The position numbers were made by a program, and so were the translations under genes. DNA of 64,000 nucleotides, from positions 192,911 to 256,910 of the forward strand of contig CACJML010000002.1 in the NCBI GenBank assembly GCA_902594515.1, written 5' to 3'. Numbering within the stretch: position 1 is the first letter of the stretch; each line of letters begins with the position of its first letter. Shown in pieces: positions 1-9,231 of this stretch. The notes beneath the pieces were generated by a model. It made no database searches. It worked only from the letters and a program-made list of their open reading frames with translations, and was not told the origin of the DNA. The stretch comes from an uncultured SAR86 cluster bacterium (GTDB lineage Bacteria > Pseudomonadota > Gammaproteobacteria > Magnimaribacterales > D2472).

Positions 1-2
1 TA

Positions 3-1991
3 GAATTAGTAGGTCAGTGGCCATGGTCGAGAACAACTCTAGCAAGATTAACTGATCAAACTTACGCTGCAGCTGCTTTAGGATTTGATATAGTATTTGC
101 TGAACCGGATAGGACTAATCCACGCAATCTAATTAATCAATTCCCTGACAACCTAGCTTTAAAGCAGCAAGTGGAGCTGCTTCCTGATAATGATGAAGTC
201 TTTGCAAGAGCCATCGCCAACCATGGAACCGTTGTGTTGGGTGTTGCAGTTAATAATGCAGAAGAAACAACTGAATTTGCTAAAGCAAAATTTGGCCTAG
301 TGACTCAAGGGGACAATCCAAATCAATTTTTACCTACTTATACCGGCTTAAGAAGCAATATTCAAATGTTGGAAGAAGGTGCAGCGGGCCTTGGTACCAT
401 GAGCATCGGTAATAATGATTCAGTGGTGCGCAGCTTACCGACCTTTGATCGTGTTGGGGATACAGTGATTCCAAGTTTAGGTCTTGAACTTGCTCGAGTT
501 GCTATTGGAGCCTCAACTTTTCAAATCAAAGCTTCCAATGCTTCCAGTGAGGAAGCCTTTGGTGCACAAACTGGGATAAATAACATCAAACTTGGGCCGT
601 TGACGATGCCGACCACACCTGATGGGCAATCGTGGATTTACTTTGCGCCTACTGCAGACTTAGTGACTGTCTCCGCATGGGATGTTCTGTCTGGATCGAT
701 CAATCCTGATTTCTTTTCAGGTAAAGTAGTATTGGTTGGTACTTCGGCTGCAGGTTTATTTGATCTTCGATCCACTCCAATTGAAAAAAATATTCCAGGG
801 GTCACCGTTATTGGTCAATTTGTCCAACAAATTTTTGCCAACGAATTTTTGCAACGACCCGACTGGTTATTTGGAGCTGAATTCATTGCAGGATTGGTGT
901 TATCAATATTGATTACTTTTATGATCCAAACATTAGGCCCTATTGGAGGATTAACGGTTCTAGGTATTGGATCAAGCGGAATTATTGGTGGCAGCTGGTA
1001 TTTCTTTAAATCAAAATTGTTTTTAGTTGATCCTATTTCTCCACTTGTAATAATTTTAACTGTATACATAGCCGTAACCTTTTTTAACTTTCTTTTTACA
1101 GAATTGGAGAGAGGCCGGGTTCGTGGTGCATTTGCGCAGTATATGTCACCTGAAATGGTTAACCGTCTTGCAGAATCAAATGAATCCCTAAAACTCGGTG
1201 GTGAGCGCAAAGACATGACCATGCTATTTTCAGATATTCGCGGTTTTACCAAAATCTCTGAACAGTACAAAAAGGATCCAGAAGCCCTAACTGAACTTAT
1301 CAATCGCTTATTAACTACTCTATCTAATGAAATCTTAGAATGTGAGGGAACCATTGATAAGTATATGGGGGACTGCATTATGGCCTTTTGGAATGCGCCT
1401 GCCTCGCAAGAAAATCATGCTGAGCTTGCTATTCAAGCTGGTGTCAAAATGCGGAAGGCGCTTAAAAAACTTAATGACGAGTTGGTTGGTGAGGGAAAGC
1501 TTGCCATGGAAATTGGAATTGGCATCAATACTGGTGATTGTATTGTTGGCAACATGGGCTCTGACAAGCGCTTTGACTATACGGTTCTAGGTGATGCGGT
1601 AAATTTAGCGGCACGACTTGAAGGTCAATCAGGTTCGTATGGGGTCAACATTGTTCTAGGTGAAGAGACAGCTAAACAGATACCAGATTTTAAGTTAATT
1701 GAGTTAGATCTTCTTGCGGTGAAAGGAAAAACCGAACCTGTTAGAATTTATACCTACTTAAGCGAGTTGCATATTGATCAAGCTGCTAAGCTTAAAGAGC
1801 CTCAAAATGCAATGTTAGAAAACTACCGTGAACAAAATTGGGACGCAGCGGAACGGTATTTACTTACTGCAAAAGCCAAAGCCCCTGAATTAGAAAAATA
1901 CTATCAATACTTTCAAGAAAGGATAAATCAATTTAGAATACATCCCCCAAAAGATGATTGGAGTGGTGTGAATGTTGCAACAACTAAATAA
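3..1991 (+). CDS. CHASE2 sensor domain / class III adenylate (guanylate) cyclase, partial at left edge
   Basis: Frame is open from base 3 (ELVGQWPWSRTTLARLTDQTYAAAALGFDIVFAEPDRTNP..., CHASE2-like), so the listed GTG start at 171 is an artefact. Cyclase motifs MTMLFSDIRGFT, DKYMGDCIMAFW, GINTGDCIVGNMGS, VLGDAVNLAARLE. Confidence 0.93.
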   Translation, partial: ELVGQWPWSRTTLARLTDQTYAAAALGFDIVFAEPDRTNPRNLINQFPDNLALKQQVELLPDNDEVFARAIANHGTVVLGVAVNNAEETTEFAKAKFGLVTQGDNPNQFLPTYTGLRSNIQMLEEGAAGLGTMSIGNNDSVVRSLPTFDRVGDTVIPSLGLELARVAIGASTFQIKASNASSEEAFGAQTGINNIKLGPLTMPTTPDGQSWIYFAPTADLVTVSAWDVLSGSINPDFFSGKVVLVGTSAAGLFDLRSTPIEKNIPGVTVIGQFVQQIFANEFLQRPDWLFGAEFIAGLVLSILITFMIQTLGPIGGLTVLGIGSSGIIGGSWYFFKSKLFLVDPISPLVIILTVYIAVTFFNFLFTELERGRVRGAFAQYMSPEMVNRLAESNESLKLGGERKDMTMLFSDIRGFTKISEQYKKDPEALTELINRLLTTLSNEILECEGTIDKYMGDCIMAFWNAPASQENHAELAIQAGVKMRKALKKLNDELVGEGKLAMEIGIGINTGDCIVGNMGSDKRFDYTVLGDAVNLAARLEGQSGSYGVNIVLGEETAKQIPDFKLIELDLLAVKGKTEPVRIYTYLSELHIDQAAKLKEPQNAMLENYREQNWDAAERYLLTAKAKAPELEKYYQYFQERINQFRIHPPKDDWSGVNVATTK

Positions 1992-2718
1992 GGCTTTTAT
2001 TTTAGCCATTGCATTAATCGGTGTTCAGGCTTTTGCGTCTGCCATTATTAATATTGAAGATTTACGCCAAGAAGGTGAAATTGGTCTTTTTCAATCTATC
2101 TCAGGCAGTGTTGATGCCTCTCGAGGAAATCGTGATCGCGATTATTATTCCTTCACGTATCGAATTGATAATAATTCAGATTCAATAGACTCTTTTTTGG
2201 TGCTAAGTCAATCAGAGAGAAAATATGAAGGGAGTGATATTGATGAGTCTAATTTTTTTCATGGTCGATTAGTTTTTAAGAATGAAACTAAATTCCATTA
2301 TGAGCTCTTTGCACAACGCTCAGAAAATCCATTTAGAAATTACAGACAAAGAGAGGTTATGGGTCTTGGACTCAGATATCTGATCAACGATCACGCTAGA
2401 TTTGGATTTGCTATCATTAATGAAGACGAAGAAGATCTCAATATGATCAATACAAAAACAGACCGTTTAAATCTTTACTTTCATGATGATTTTGAAATCG
2501 GTAAGAATATTTTCTTCAATACGACCATTTATATTCAACCCTCAGTAGATGACTTTAGTGATGATGTTAAATCCAGTGCCATTTTTGCACTTGATTTTGA
2601 AGTTAATGAACAGGTGATGATTTCGGTGCAGTACTCAAGGTTTAATGATAATGCACCTCCAATGAATGCTGATAAAATGGATGAAAGTATTAGTACAAAA
2701 TTTTCATGGAGTTTCTAG
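1972..2718 (+). CDS. DUF481-like putative outer membrane protein
   Basis: N-terminal signal-like segment, alternating beta-strand pattern, terminal aromatic F (FSWSF), overlaps the end of the cyclase gene. Confidence 0.55.
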   Translation: MLQQLNKAFILAIALIGVQAFASAIINIEDLRQEGEIGLFQSISGSVDASRGNRDRDYYSFTYRIDNNSDSIDSFLVLSQSERKYEGSDIDESNFFHGRLVFKNETKFHYELFAQRSENPFRNYRQREVMGLGLRYLINDHARFGFAIINEDEEDLNMINTKTDRLNLYFHDDFEIGKNIFFNTTIYIQPSVDDFSDDVKSSAIFALDFEVNEQVMISVQYSRFNDNAPPMNADKMDESISTKFSWSF

Positions 2719-2727
2719 GAGAAATAA

Positions 2728-3894
2728 ATGTTAGATAGTTTTTTAGGTGTGGTTAATCAAGTTTGGAATGATGGTCTTTATGGAATTGGCATCACCGAGC
2801 TTATTGTTTCAATCGTCATTCTATTTACTGGAATTATTATTCGTGGGGTATTCATTGCACGTGTGTTTAAGTGGCTTGAAAAGCTCTCTGATCAAACAGA
2901 GTCTGAAGCCGATGATGCCGTATTAGAGACTCTTGAAAAGCCTCTTGGTTACCTCCCTATTACTTTAGCCCTTTACGTGATAACTCTTTACTTGCCTTTA
3001 AGTGGTACACCTGAGTTGGTTGCTCAAAACATCGTCAAGGCCGCGATTGCCTTCACCATTTTCAGCACTTTATCAAATTCTGTACAACCAATCTTTGGAA
3101 TGTTCTCAGCAACTAGCTTGTTGACTGCATCCATGACGATGTGGCTGGAAAGAGCTGCTAGAGTTCTTATTTGGGTGATCGGTATAGGGGTCATACTTGA
3201 TATCTTTGGAATTCAAATTGGTCCTCTTGTTGCGGGATTGGGTTTGTTTTCAGTGGCAGTAGCTCTCGGAGCACAGGACCTATTTAAAAATTTAATTGCT
3301 GGAATCCTAATCATAGGTGAAAACCGTTTCCAGCCTGGTGACAGAATTGAAATTGAAGGAGAACTTCATGGCGTTGTTGAGAATATTGGGTTTCGCTCAA
3401 CATTAGTAAGACTTTTTAGTACTGCGCCGATGCTGGTTCCCAATAAAGACCTTGCAGATTTTAAAGTTATTAACCATGGCGCAATGCAGTTCCGTAGAAT
3501 TAGCTGGACCATCAATTTGATATATTCAACCACACAAGATCAATTGGCAAAGATTTGTGAAGGTATTGAGGCTTTTATAAAAAGCTCTGATCAGTTTGCT
3601 GAAAATCCACGACAAGATTCCTTCGTAAAAACTGATGAATTTGGGGCCAGTTCAATTGATGTCAGAATACTTTGTTATACCGAGCCCTTGAACCTTACAG
3701 ATTTTACAAGAGTGAAGCAGTCTTTGATATTTGAAACCATTAAAATTGTTCGTGCAAATGGATCTGAGTTTGCTTACCCATCTACTTCGGTATACATGGA
3801 AAATACTGAAAAAAATCCTGAGGATTATGATGTAGTTCAAGAGCAATCACATGCGCCTCAAAAAATTGATCCTGATTCTGGCGGTGACGATTAA
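2728..3894 (+). CDS. MscS-family mechanosensitive ion channel protein
   Basis: Multi-TM N-terminus, then AGLGLFSVAVALGAQDLFKNLIAGILIIGENRFQPGDRIEIEG, typical MscS TM3/beta domain. Confidence 0.92.
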   Translation: MLDSFLGVVNQVWNDGLYGIGITELIVSIVILFTGIIIRGVFIARVFKWLEKLSDQTESEADDAVLETLEKPLGYLPITLALYVITLYLPLSGTPELVAQNIVKAAIAFTIFSTLSNSVQPIFGMFSATSLLTASMTMWLERAARVLIWVIGIGVILDIFGIQIGPLVAGLGLFSVAVALGAQDLFKNLIAGILIIGENRFQPGDRIEIEGELHGVVENIGFRSTLVRLFSTAPMLVPNKDLADFKVINHGAMQFRRISWTINLIYSTTQDQLAKICEGIEAFIKSSDQFAENPRQDSFVKTDEFGASSIDVRILCYTEPLNLTDFTRVKQSLIFETIKIVRANGSEFAYPSTSVYMENTEKNPEDYDVVQEQSHAPQKIDPDSGGDD

Positions 3895-4961
3895 GCTGAG
3901 CGGTTTTTAATTGTTTCCTCAAGCTCTCTAAAAAGTACTTCATGCTCATCAAAGAGTTCTTCGAGATCAGATTTTTTTAGTTCAAAGAGTTTGCTATCGT
4001 CAGTAGCAACTAAGGTTGCATTTCTAGCTGAGTTTGAGATCAATGCCATCTCTCCAAAAAAATCACCCGGGCCTAAATAAACAGGATTTTCAAGATCAAC
4101 TTTGACCTGACCCTGCTCAATAATAAACATCGCATCACCCTCATCGCCTTTTTTAAAAATCTCCTCATTTTTTTGGAAGAGTTTTACATCAAGCTTTTCG
4201 TTAATCTTATTGATCGCACCAACCGGTAATTGCTGAAATAAAGGAATGGCAGCGATGGCCTCAAAAGTAATTAAAAAATTCCTTTTTTGAATCTCCTCAT
4301 AATAAGCTGATGCCAAAATTGCGGCTGGCAAAGCAAACATTCCAATGCCAATGAACATGGTAAAGCTTGCAAGAATTTTACCTATTTCAGTGCTTGGGAC
4401 AACATCTCCATAGCCCACCGTAGTTAACGTCGCAATGCCCCACCACATTGCAGCAGGAATGCTACCAAATATTTCTGGCTGTGCTTCTGATTCAAGAAAA
4501 TAAATAAGTGTGGAAACAACTAATAAAATGGAGATCACCATCATTTGTGAGCCAAGTAATGCGTTACGTTGCATGACAATGGTCTTGATTAACGTATTGG
4601 TGGGGACTAAAAATTTTGAGGTTCTAAAAATTTGAAACAGTCGAAACAATCTCAACATTCTTAAATCAACCAACCCAACAAAAAGCGCATTAATCAGGAC
4701 AATAGCATCAACAGCCAAAAGAAAATCAAACTTTCTAATAATAATGGCACGCATTAAAAATTCCAAACAGAATAAGGTTATGGTGAGAAGGTAAAAAACA
4801 TCAAAAATCCTTTCCACCGTGCGGGTAAGTTCCATTGAAGTCAGCACCTGGTCAGCAATGGAAAGAATGATGAGGATGCCAATAATTTTAGAAAAGGTTC
4901 CTTCGAAAAAACTTTTGAGATTTTCCATAAGCGGATTATAGCCTAGAGCACTCGCGCACAT
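3891..4961 (-). CDS. Voltage-gated-type K+ channel with C-terminal cyclic nucleotide-binding domain
   Basis: S4-like LRMLRLFRLFQIFRTSKF; selectivity filter TTVGYGDVVP; CNBD GDEGDAMFIIEQGQVKV...GPGDFFGEMALISNSARNATLVA. The internal Met of MENLKSF (about 4928) is a likely alternative start. Confidence 0.93.
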   Translation of the reverse strand: MCASALGYNPLMENLKSFFEGTFSKIIGILIILSIADQVLTSMELTRTVERIFDVFYLLTITLFCLEFLMRAIIIRKFDFLLAVDAIVLINALFVGLVDLRMLRLFRLFQIFRTSKFLVPTNTLIKTIVMQRNALLGSQMMVISILLVVSTLIYFLESEAQPEIFGSIPAAMWWGIATLTTVGYGDVVPSTEIGKILASFTMFIGIGMFALPAAILASAYYEEIQKRNFLITFEAIAAIPLFQQLPVGAINKINEKLDVKLFQKNEEIFKKGDEGDAMFIIEQGQVKVDLENPVYLGPGDFFGEMALISNSARNATLVATDDSKLFELKKSDLEELFDEHEVLFRELEETIKNRSA

Positions 4962-5026
4962 AAAAAAAAATGTGTTTTTACCAAGTAAGTTTGTTAGTAT
5001 TTGAACTCTGCAGCTAAGGAGGAGAA

Positions 5027-5341
5027 ATGTTCGAAATTTATAAAGATAGAGGTGGTAAACATCGTTTTAGGCTAAAGGCTAAAAATGGAGAAAATATCAT
5101 TGCATCACAAGCTTATGCATCCCGTGCAACTTGCATGAAAGGGATTAAATCAGTTGCCAAACATGCTGCTACAAAAGATAACTTCAAAACCAAAGAAACT
5201 CGTGGCGGCAAATGGAGTTTTAATCTAGTAGCTGGAAATAACAAAGTGGTCGCAACATCACAAAGCTATGCCGATAGGTCTTCAATGAATAAAGGTATTA
5301 AAAGTGTTATGACCAATGCACCCAAGCTAAAGATCTCCTAA
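5027..5341 (+). CDS. DUF1508 / UPF0339 (YegP-like) protein, two tandem repeats
   Basis: FEIYKDRGGKHRFRLKAKNGENIIASQAYASRATCMKGIKSV repeated as KETRGGKWSFNLVAGNNKVVATSQSYADRSSMNKGIKSV; strong SD aaggagga. Confidence 0.85.
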   Translation: MFEIYKDRGGKHRFRLKAKNGENIIASQAYASRATCMKGIKSVAKHAATKDNFKTKETRGGKWSFNLVAGNNKVVATSQSYADRSSMNKGIKSVMTNAPKLKIS

Positions 5342-5350
5342 GACACTTCA

Positions 5351-7120
5351 ATGTTTACTGACCAAAATGTATTAGTTGTAACTATATGTGTTTTGGTTGG
5401 TCTATTGATTTGGGGTCGCTGGCGTTATGATGCTGTAACTTTAGTTGCACTGGCTGCTTTGGTTCTTTTTGAAGTCATTCCAATCAATAGTGCTTTTTCA
5501 GGGTTTGGTCATCCTGCAGTTATTATTGTGGCTTTAGTGCTATTAATCAGCAGGGGTCTTCAAGAATCTGGTTTTGTTGGATTAATAGGTGGGCAACTTT
5601 CTAAAATCCCATTAAGCGAGAATCAGTTTCTGCTAGTCATTCTAGTAACTGCTGCCGCATTGTCCTCGTTTATGAACAACATTGGAGCCATGGCAATACT
5701 ACTGCCAGTAACCATAGCGGTATGTCAGCAAAATAATTGGAATCCACCAAAATTTTTAATGCCGCTGGCTTTTGCAAGTATTTTAGGGGGGATGAATACC
5801 ATGATTGGAACCCCGCCCAATATTATTATCTCCCAATACAGAGAAACCTATACAGGGACCAGCTTTAATTTCTTTGATTTTTCTTTTGTGGGAGTTGCCG
5901 TAAGCCTATTGGGTGTTGTCTTCATTGCTTTTCTTGGTTATCGCCTGGTCAAAGTAAGGCAAGAAGCTGGGGATGAAATTAAGTTAATTGATCTGAAAAA
6001 CTATTTGTTTGAAGTCAGAGTAAAAAAAGATAGTAAAGCCATCGGCAAAAGATTATCAGAAATTAAAAAAGTAGCAGGCCCAGAAACTGAAGTGCTTGGT
6101 ATTGTTAATGAATCAGGAGCGGTCAGCAAGGTCTCAATGGTCACTAAGTTTGCCCATAATCAGGTGCTTGTGATTAAAACCTCGCCGGATGATATTTCGA
6201 GATTGCAAAGTGATCTTGATTTAGAGATTTCTGAGGATCTTAATACCATTAAAGAATCTGATCTTGAGGAGATTGAGGTAATGGTCACAGCATCTTCAAG
6301 ACTTATTGGACGTAAACAAGAATTTTTAAAGCGCCTAGCCTCAGAAGATCTTGCCCTGCTTGGACTTTGGCGACAAGGTGCAAAGTTTAGAACTAGGCTT
6401 TCACGTGAAATTTTTAGAGTTGGGGATGTACTTTTACTAGGAGTGCGATCCATTGATGAGGAAGGAGTTAAAGAGCGTATTAAGCACCTAGGCCTCATGC
6501 CACTGATGCAGCGAGAAATGCAGGTCATCCCCAGTCGTAGTCGACTGCTAAAAAGTATTATTTTCTTTGTAACATTCTTGCTGCTTGCTGCCTTTAACGT
6601 GATTAATATTGTGATTGCTTTCTTATTATGTGTCCTTGCATTTATTGGGGTTAAAGTCCTTAACGGAAACCTTTATCGAAGTATTGAATGGCCCGTCATT
6701 GTCATGTTGGCCGCAATGATTCCAATCGGCCAAGCACTCGAAACAACCGGCATCTCTAATAACATTGCAATGTTTATTTCAGGCTATACCGAAGCCTTAC
6801 CTGTCTACATGATCATACTTTTAATTCTTGTGGTAACTATGTTTGTCTCAGACATCATTAATAATGCTGCCACAGCCATTATCATGGCGCCGATCGCTGC
6901 AAATATTGCCTCTCAACTAGGCGCTCCTGTAGAACCTTTTTTAATGGCAGTTGCCGTGGGAGCAAGTTGCGCTTTTCTCTCACCCATTGGTCACCAATGT
7001 AATACCCTAGTTATGGCACCGGGAGGATATAAGTTTGGAGATTACTGGAGACTGGGGTTACCCCTGGAAATAGTTATTGCAGCTATTTCAGTGCCAATGA
7101 TTATGTACGTCTGGTTTTAA
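5351..7120 (+). CDS. SLC13-family permease with TrkA-C (RCK_C) domains
   Basis: Two TM halves flanking soluble region; GGMNTMIGTPPNIIIS and SDIINNAATAIIMAPIA motifs. Confidence 0.87.
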   Translation: MFTDQNVLVVTICVLVGLLIWGRWRYDAVTLVALAALVLFEVIPINSAFSGFGHPAVIIVALVLLISRGLQESGFVGLIGGQLSKIPLSENQFLLVILVTAAALSSFMNNIGAMAILLPVTIAVCQQNNWNPPKFLMPLAFASILGGMNTMIGTPPNIIISQYRETYTGTSFNFFDFSFVGVAVSLLGVVFIAFLGYRLVKVRQEAGDEIKLIDLKNYLFEVRVKKDSKAIGKRLSEIKKVAGPETEVLGIVNESGAVSKVSMVTKFAHNQVLVIKTSPDDISRLQSDLDLEISEDLNTIKESDLEEIEVMVTASSRLIGRKQEFLKRLASEDLALLGLWRQGAKFRTRLSREIFRVGDVLLLGVRSIDEEGVKERIKHLGLMPLMQREMQVIPSRSRLLKSIIFFVTFLLLAAFNVINIVIAFLLCVLAFIGVKVLNGNLYRSIEWPVIVMLAAMIPIGQALETTGISNNIAMFISGYTEALPVYMIILLILVVTMFVSDIINNAATAIIMAPIAANIASQLGAPVEPFLMAVAVGASCAFLSPIGHQCNTLVMAPGGYKFGDYWRLGLPLEIVIAAISVPMIMYVWF

Positions 7121-8295
7121 TCAGATAGTAAGGCTAGATTTTCAATAAACTTATAAATATCTTTTCTAAAAGTTGATTCATCGCCGTTTTCTTTGGTTAT
7201 TGGAGATGTGACGCCACCTTCACCCACTTTCATAATCTTTGAACTCTCAAGAAAGTCCCAAACTGCTAAGGTCACATCTGTATCACCAATTTCTTTCAAC
7301 CATTTAAACTCTTTAAAATCTTGAGTATCACCAGGAATGGGATCGTACTTAGTTATTTTAGTAACCACCACATCATTATCCCGATCTACAAAAATGTATT
7401 GTCCAAATTTACCACTGGCAAAAAAGATTTCATGATTTTCGTCATCAGCAGCCATCCACCAATGCAATGAGTATCCTCCTTGTCTTGGCGCTTTAAATCT
7501 CCACGATGTAGTAAAGGTCTCATCAATGAAGCCTTTTGGAACTAACGATTTATTATTCCAATTGCCGTTTCTTGCAAATAACAATCCAAACCTTGAAAAG
7601 TCTCTTGCACTCATGTCTATACAACAGTAGGTCATGACATTTCCTCGACCATCCTTCCATAGAGTTGATTTTTTGATGCCAATGGGCTGTAAGATTCTAT
7701 TCTCTAAAAGCTGATCTGCAGACTGACCGGTTGCAGCCTCTAAGATAGCTGCCAATAACATTGAATTAACATTGTTGTATTCCCATTTTGATCCAGGTTT
7801 TTTTTCTAATGGGACATTTAAAGCGTATTGAAGTTGATCTTCATTTAAAAACATTGTCTCGTGTTGAGTCTCTGGATACTGCAGACCGCTTTCCATATCA
7901 AGAATATTTCTTAGGGTAATAACTTTGCGCTCATCTTCTTTGTACACAGGCAGGTATTTGTAAACTGGATCATCAAGACTCTCTATTTCACCTTTTTCAA
8001 TAGAAATACCAATCAACGCAGCATAGAAACTTTTTGCAACTGACCATGAGGTACCGAAAGAATCTTGATTATAATTTTTAGCATATCGCTCACTTATAAT
8101 TTTCCCATTTTTAACAACTACCAAAGCCTGCGTTGCAGGATCTTTAAATGCAATATCTTCAAGAGCTTGGAGCCTCAACTCATTAACATTTTCTTGCGAT
8201 GCATTGGATAGCTCCCAGTTATCATCTGGAAAGTATTCAGCTAAAGCTACAGTTGAAAAAATGCTCACTGACAAACTCAAAAGTAAATGTTTCAT
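7117..8295 (-). CDS. Beta-lactamase class C-like serine hydrolase, exported
   Basis: SxxK motif in GTSWSVAKSFYAALIG, YNNVNS Y-x-N motif, signal peptide. Confidence 0.87.
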   Translation of the reverse strand: MKHLLLSLSVSIFSTVALAEYFPDDNWELSNASQENVNELRLQALEDIAFKDPATQALVVVKNGKIISERYAKNYNQDSFGTSWSVAKSFYAALIGISIEKGEIESLDDPVYKYLPVYKEDERKVITLRNILDMESGLQYPETQHETMFLNEDQLQYALNVPLEKKPGSKWEYNNVNSMLLAAILEAATGQSADQLLENRILQPIGIKKSTLWKDGRGNVMTYCCIDMSARDFSRFGLLFARNGNWNNKSLVPKGFIDETFTTSWRFKAPRQGGYSLHWWMAADDENHEIFFASGKFGQYIFVDRDNDVVVTKITKYDPIPGDTQDFKEFKWLKEIGDTDVTLAVWDFLESSKIMKVGEGGVTSPITKENGDESTFRKDIYKFIENLALLSD

Positions 8296-8308
8296 AAAGA
8301 TCCTTAGG

Positions 8309-8385
8309 TGGTAGACCCGAGCAGATTTGAACTGCTGACCTCTGCCATGTCAAGACAGCGCTCTAACCAACTGAGCTACGGGTCT
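8309..8385 (-). tRNA. tRNA-Val(GAC)
   Basis: Minus strand AGACCCGTAGCTCAGTTGGTTAGAGCGCTGTCTTGACATGGCAGAGGTCAGCAGTTCAAATCTGCTCGGGTCTACCA folds as cloverleaf; anticodon loop TTGACAT; encoded CCA. Confidence 0.96.
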
Positions 8386-8442
8386 AGGACGAAACTATTT
8401 TAAACTAGGTTGGTTTAAAGGCAATAAGCTTAAGGCCAAAAA

Positions 8443-8467
8443 AAAAAGGAGGCAAGGCCTCCTTTTT
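8443..8467 (-). terminator. Intrinsic terminator of the repeat-protein gene
   Basis: aaaaaggaggc-aag-gcctccttttt hairpin followed on the minus strand by a T tract. Confidence 0.85.
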
Positions 8468-8484
8468 CCTGAGAAAAGATAATA

Positions 8485-9093
8485 CTACTTATCGTCGTCG
8501 TCCCCGAGAATTGCGTCTTTAACGCTCTCAGCAACATCCTTAACCCCTTCAATAGCAGCATCAACTGTTTCACCAACAGTTTCAACCACTTCTTCAGCTA
8601 CGTCTTTGACGCCTTCAGCAACTTCACTAGCAACATCAACAACACCTTCAACTGCTGCAGAAGCTGTTTCCACTGCTCCTTCAACAACCTCACCTGCTAC
8701 ATCTGCTACTGCATCAACTGCTGCTCCAGCTGTCTCAGCTACGCCTTCAACAACTTCTTTAGCGGCACCAACAACATCGCCTTCTTTTAATTCATCTAAA
8801 ACTTCTTTTCCTGCTTCAGCAACTTCACCAGCTACATCTTTAACGCCTTCGATAGCAGCATCAACTGTTTCACCAACAGTTTCAACCACTTCGCCAGCAA
8901 CTTCTTTCGCTGTGTCTACGACTTCTTCAGCAGTTTCTTTAACGCCTTCTGCAGCTGCAGATGCTGTTTCAACAACACCTTCCACAGCTTCACTGGCTAC
9001 ATCACCAACAGCACCAACAGTTTCTTTGGTGACGTCTGCAACACCCTCAACAACGTCTTTAGCGCCATCGACAATTTTATTATCTTCGCTCAT
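8485..9093 (-). CDS. Low-complexity amphipathic repeat protein (LEA/apolipoprotein/synuclein-like)
   Basis: Repeated VVEGVKDVAxEVVETV-type units; start placed at MSEDNK with SD AAGAGGA just upstream, rather than the ORF-track start at 9126. Confidence 0.8.
   Translation of the reverse strand: MSEDNKIVDGAKDVVEGVADVTKETVGAVGDVASEAVEGVVETASAAAEGVKETAEEVVDTAKEVAGEVVETVGETVDAAIEGVKDVAGEVAEAGKEVLDELKEGDVVGAAKEVVEGVAETAGAAVDAVADVAGEVVEGAVETASAAVEGVVDVASEVAEGVKDVAEEVVETVGETVDAAIEGVKDVAESVKDAILGDDDDK
8552..8892. repeat. Direct DNA repeat inside the repeat-protein gene, two 41-bp identical copies 300 bp apart
   Basis: atagcagcatcaactgtttcaccaacagtttcaaccacttc at 8552-8592 and 8852-8892. Confidence 0.92.
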
Positions 9094-9231
9094 AAATATC
9101 CTCTTAAAAAAATTTAATATTCTCATGACTTTTTGTCAGTTTTCCCCAAAAAGGATACATAGATTAACAATTTCTGATCAAAAACAAAAGCGATTCTAGT
9201 AAATTTAAGTAAATTTAAAACGTTTTTTTGA

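Noticed and set aside
815-1378. 187-aa minus-strand ORF inside the cyclase
   Set aside because: Shadow ORF opposite conserved cyclase motifs; no family resemblance.
171-1991. GTG at 171 as the start of the cyclase
   Set aside because: The same frame is open to base 3 and encodes CHASE2-like sequence; the gene is truncated by the window edge.
6160-6528. 122-aa minus-strand ORF in the SLC13 permease
   Set aside because: Shadow ORF with Ser/Arg-rich composition, antisense to the RCK_C region.
8485-8499. C-terminal DDDDK resembling an enterokinase/FLAG site
   Set aside because: Chance feature of a highly acidic, charged C-terminus.
8606-9199. 197-aa + strand ORF rich in Ser/Thr/Pro/Ala
   Set aside because: Antisense shadow of the low-complexity repeat gene; no SD, and the minus-strand gene has SD and terminator.
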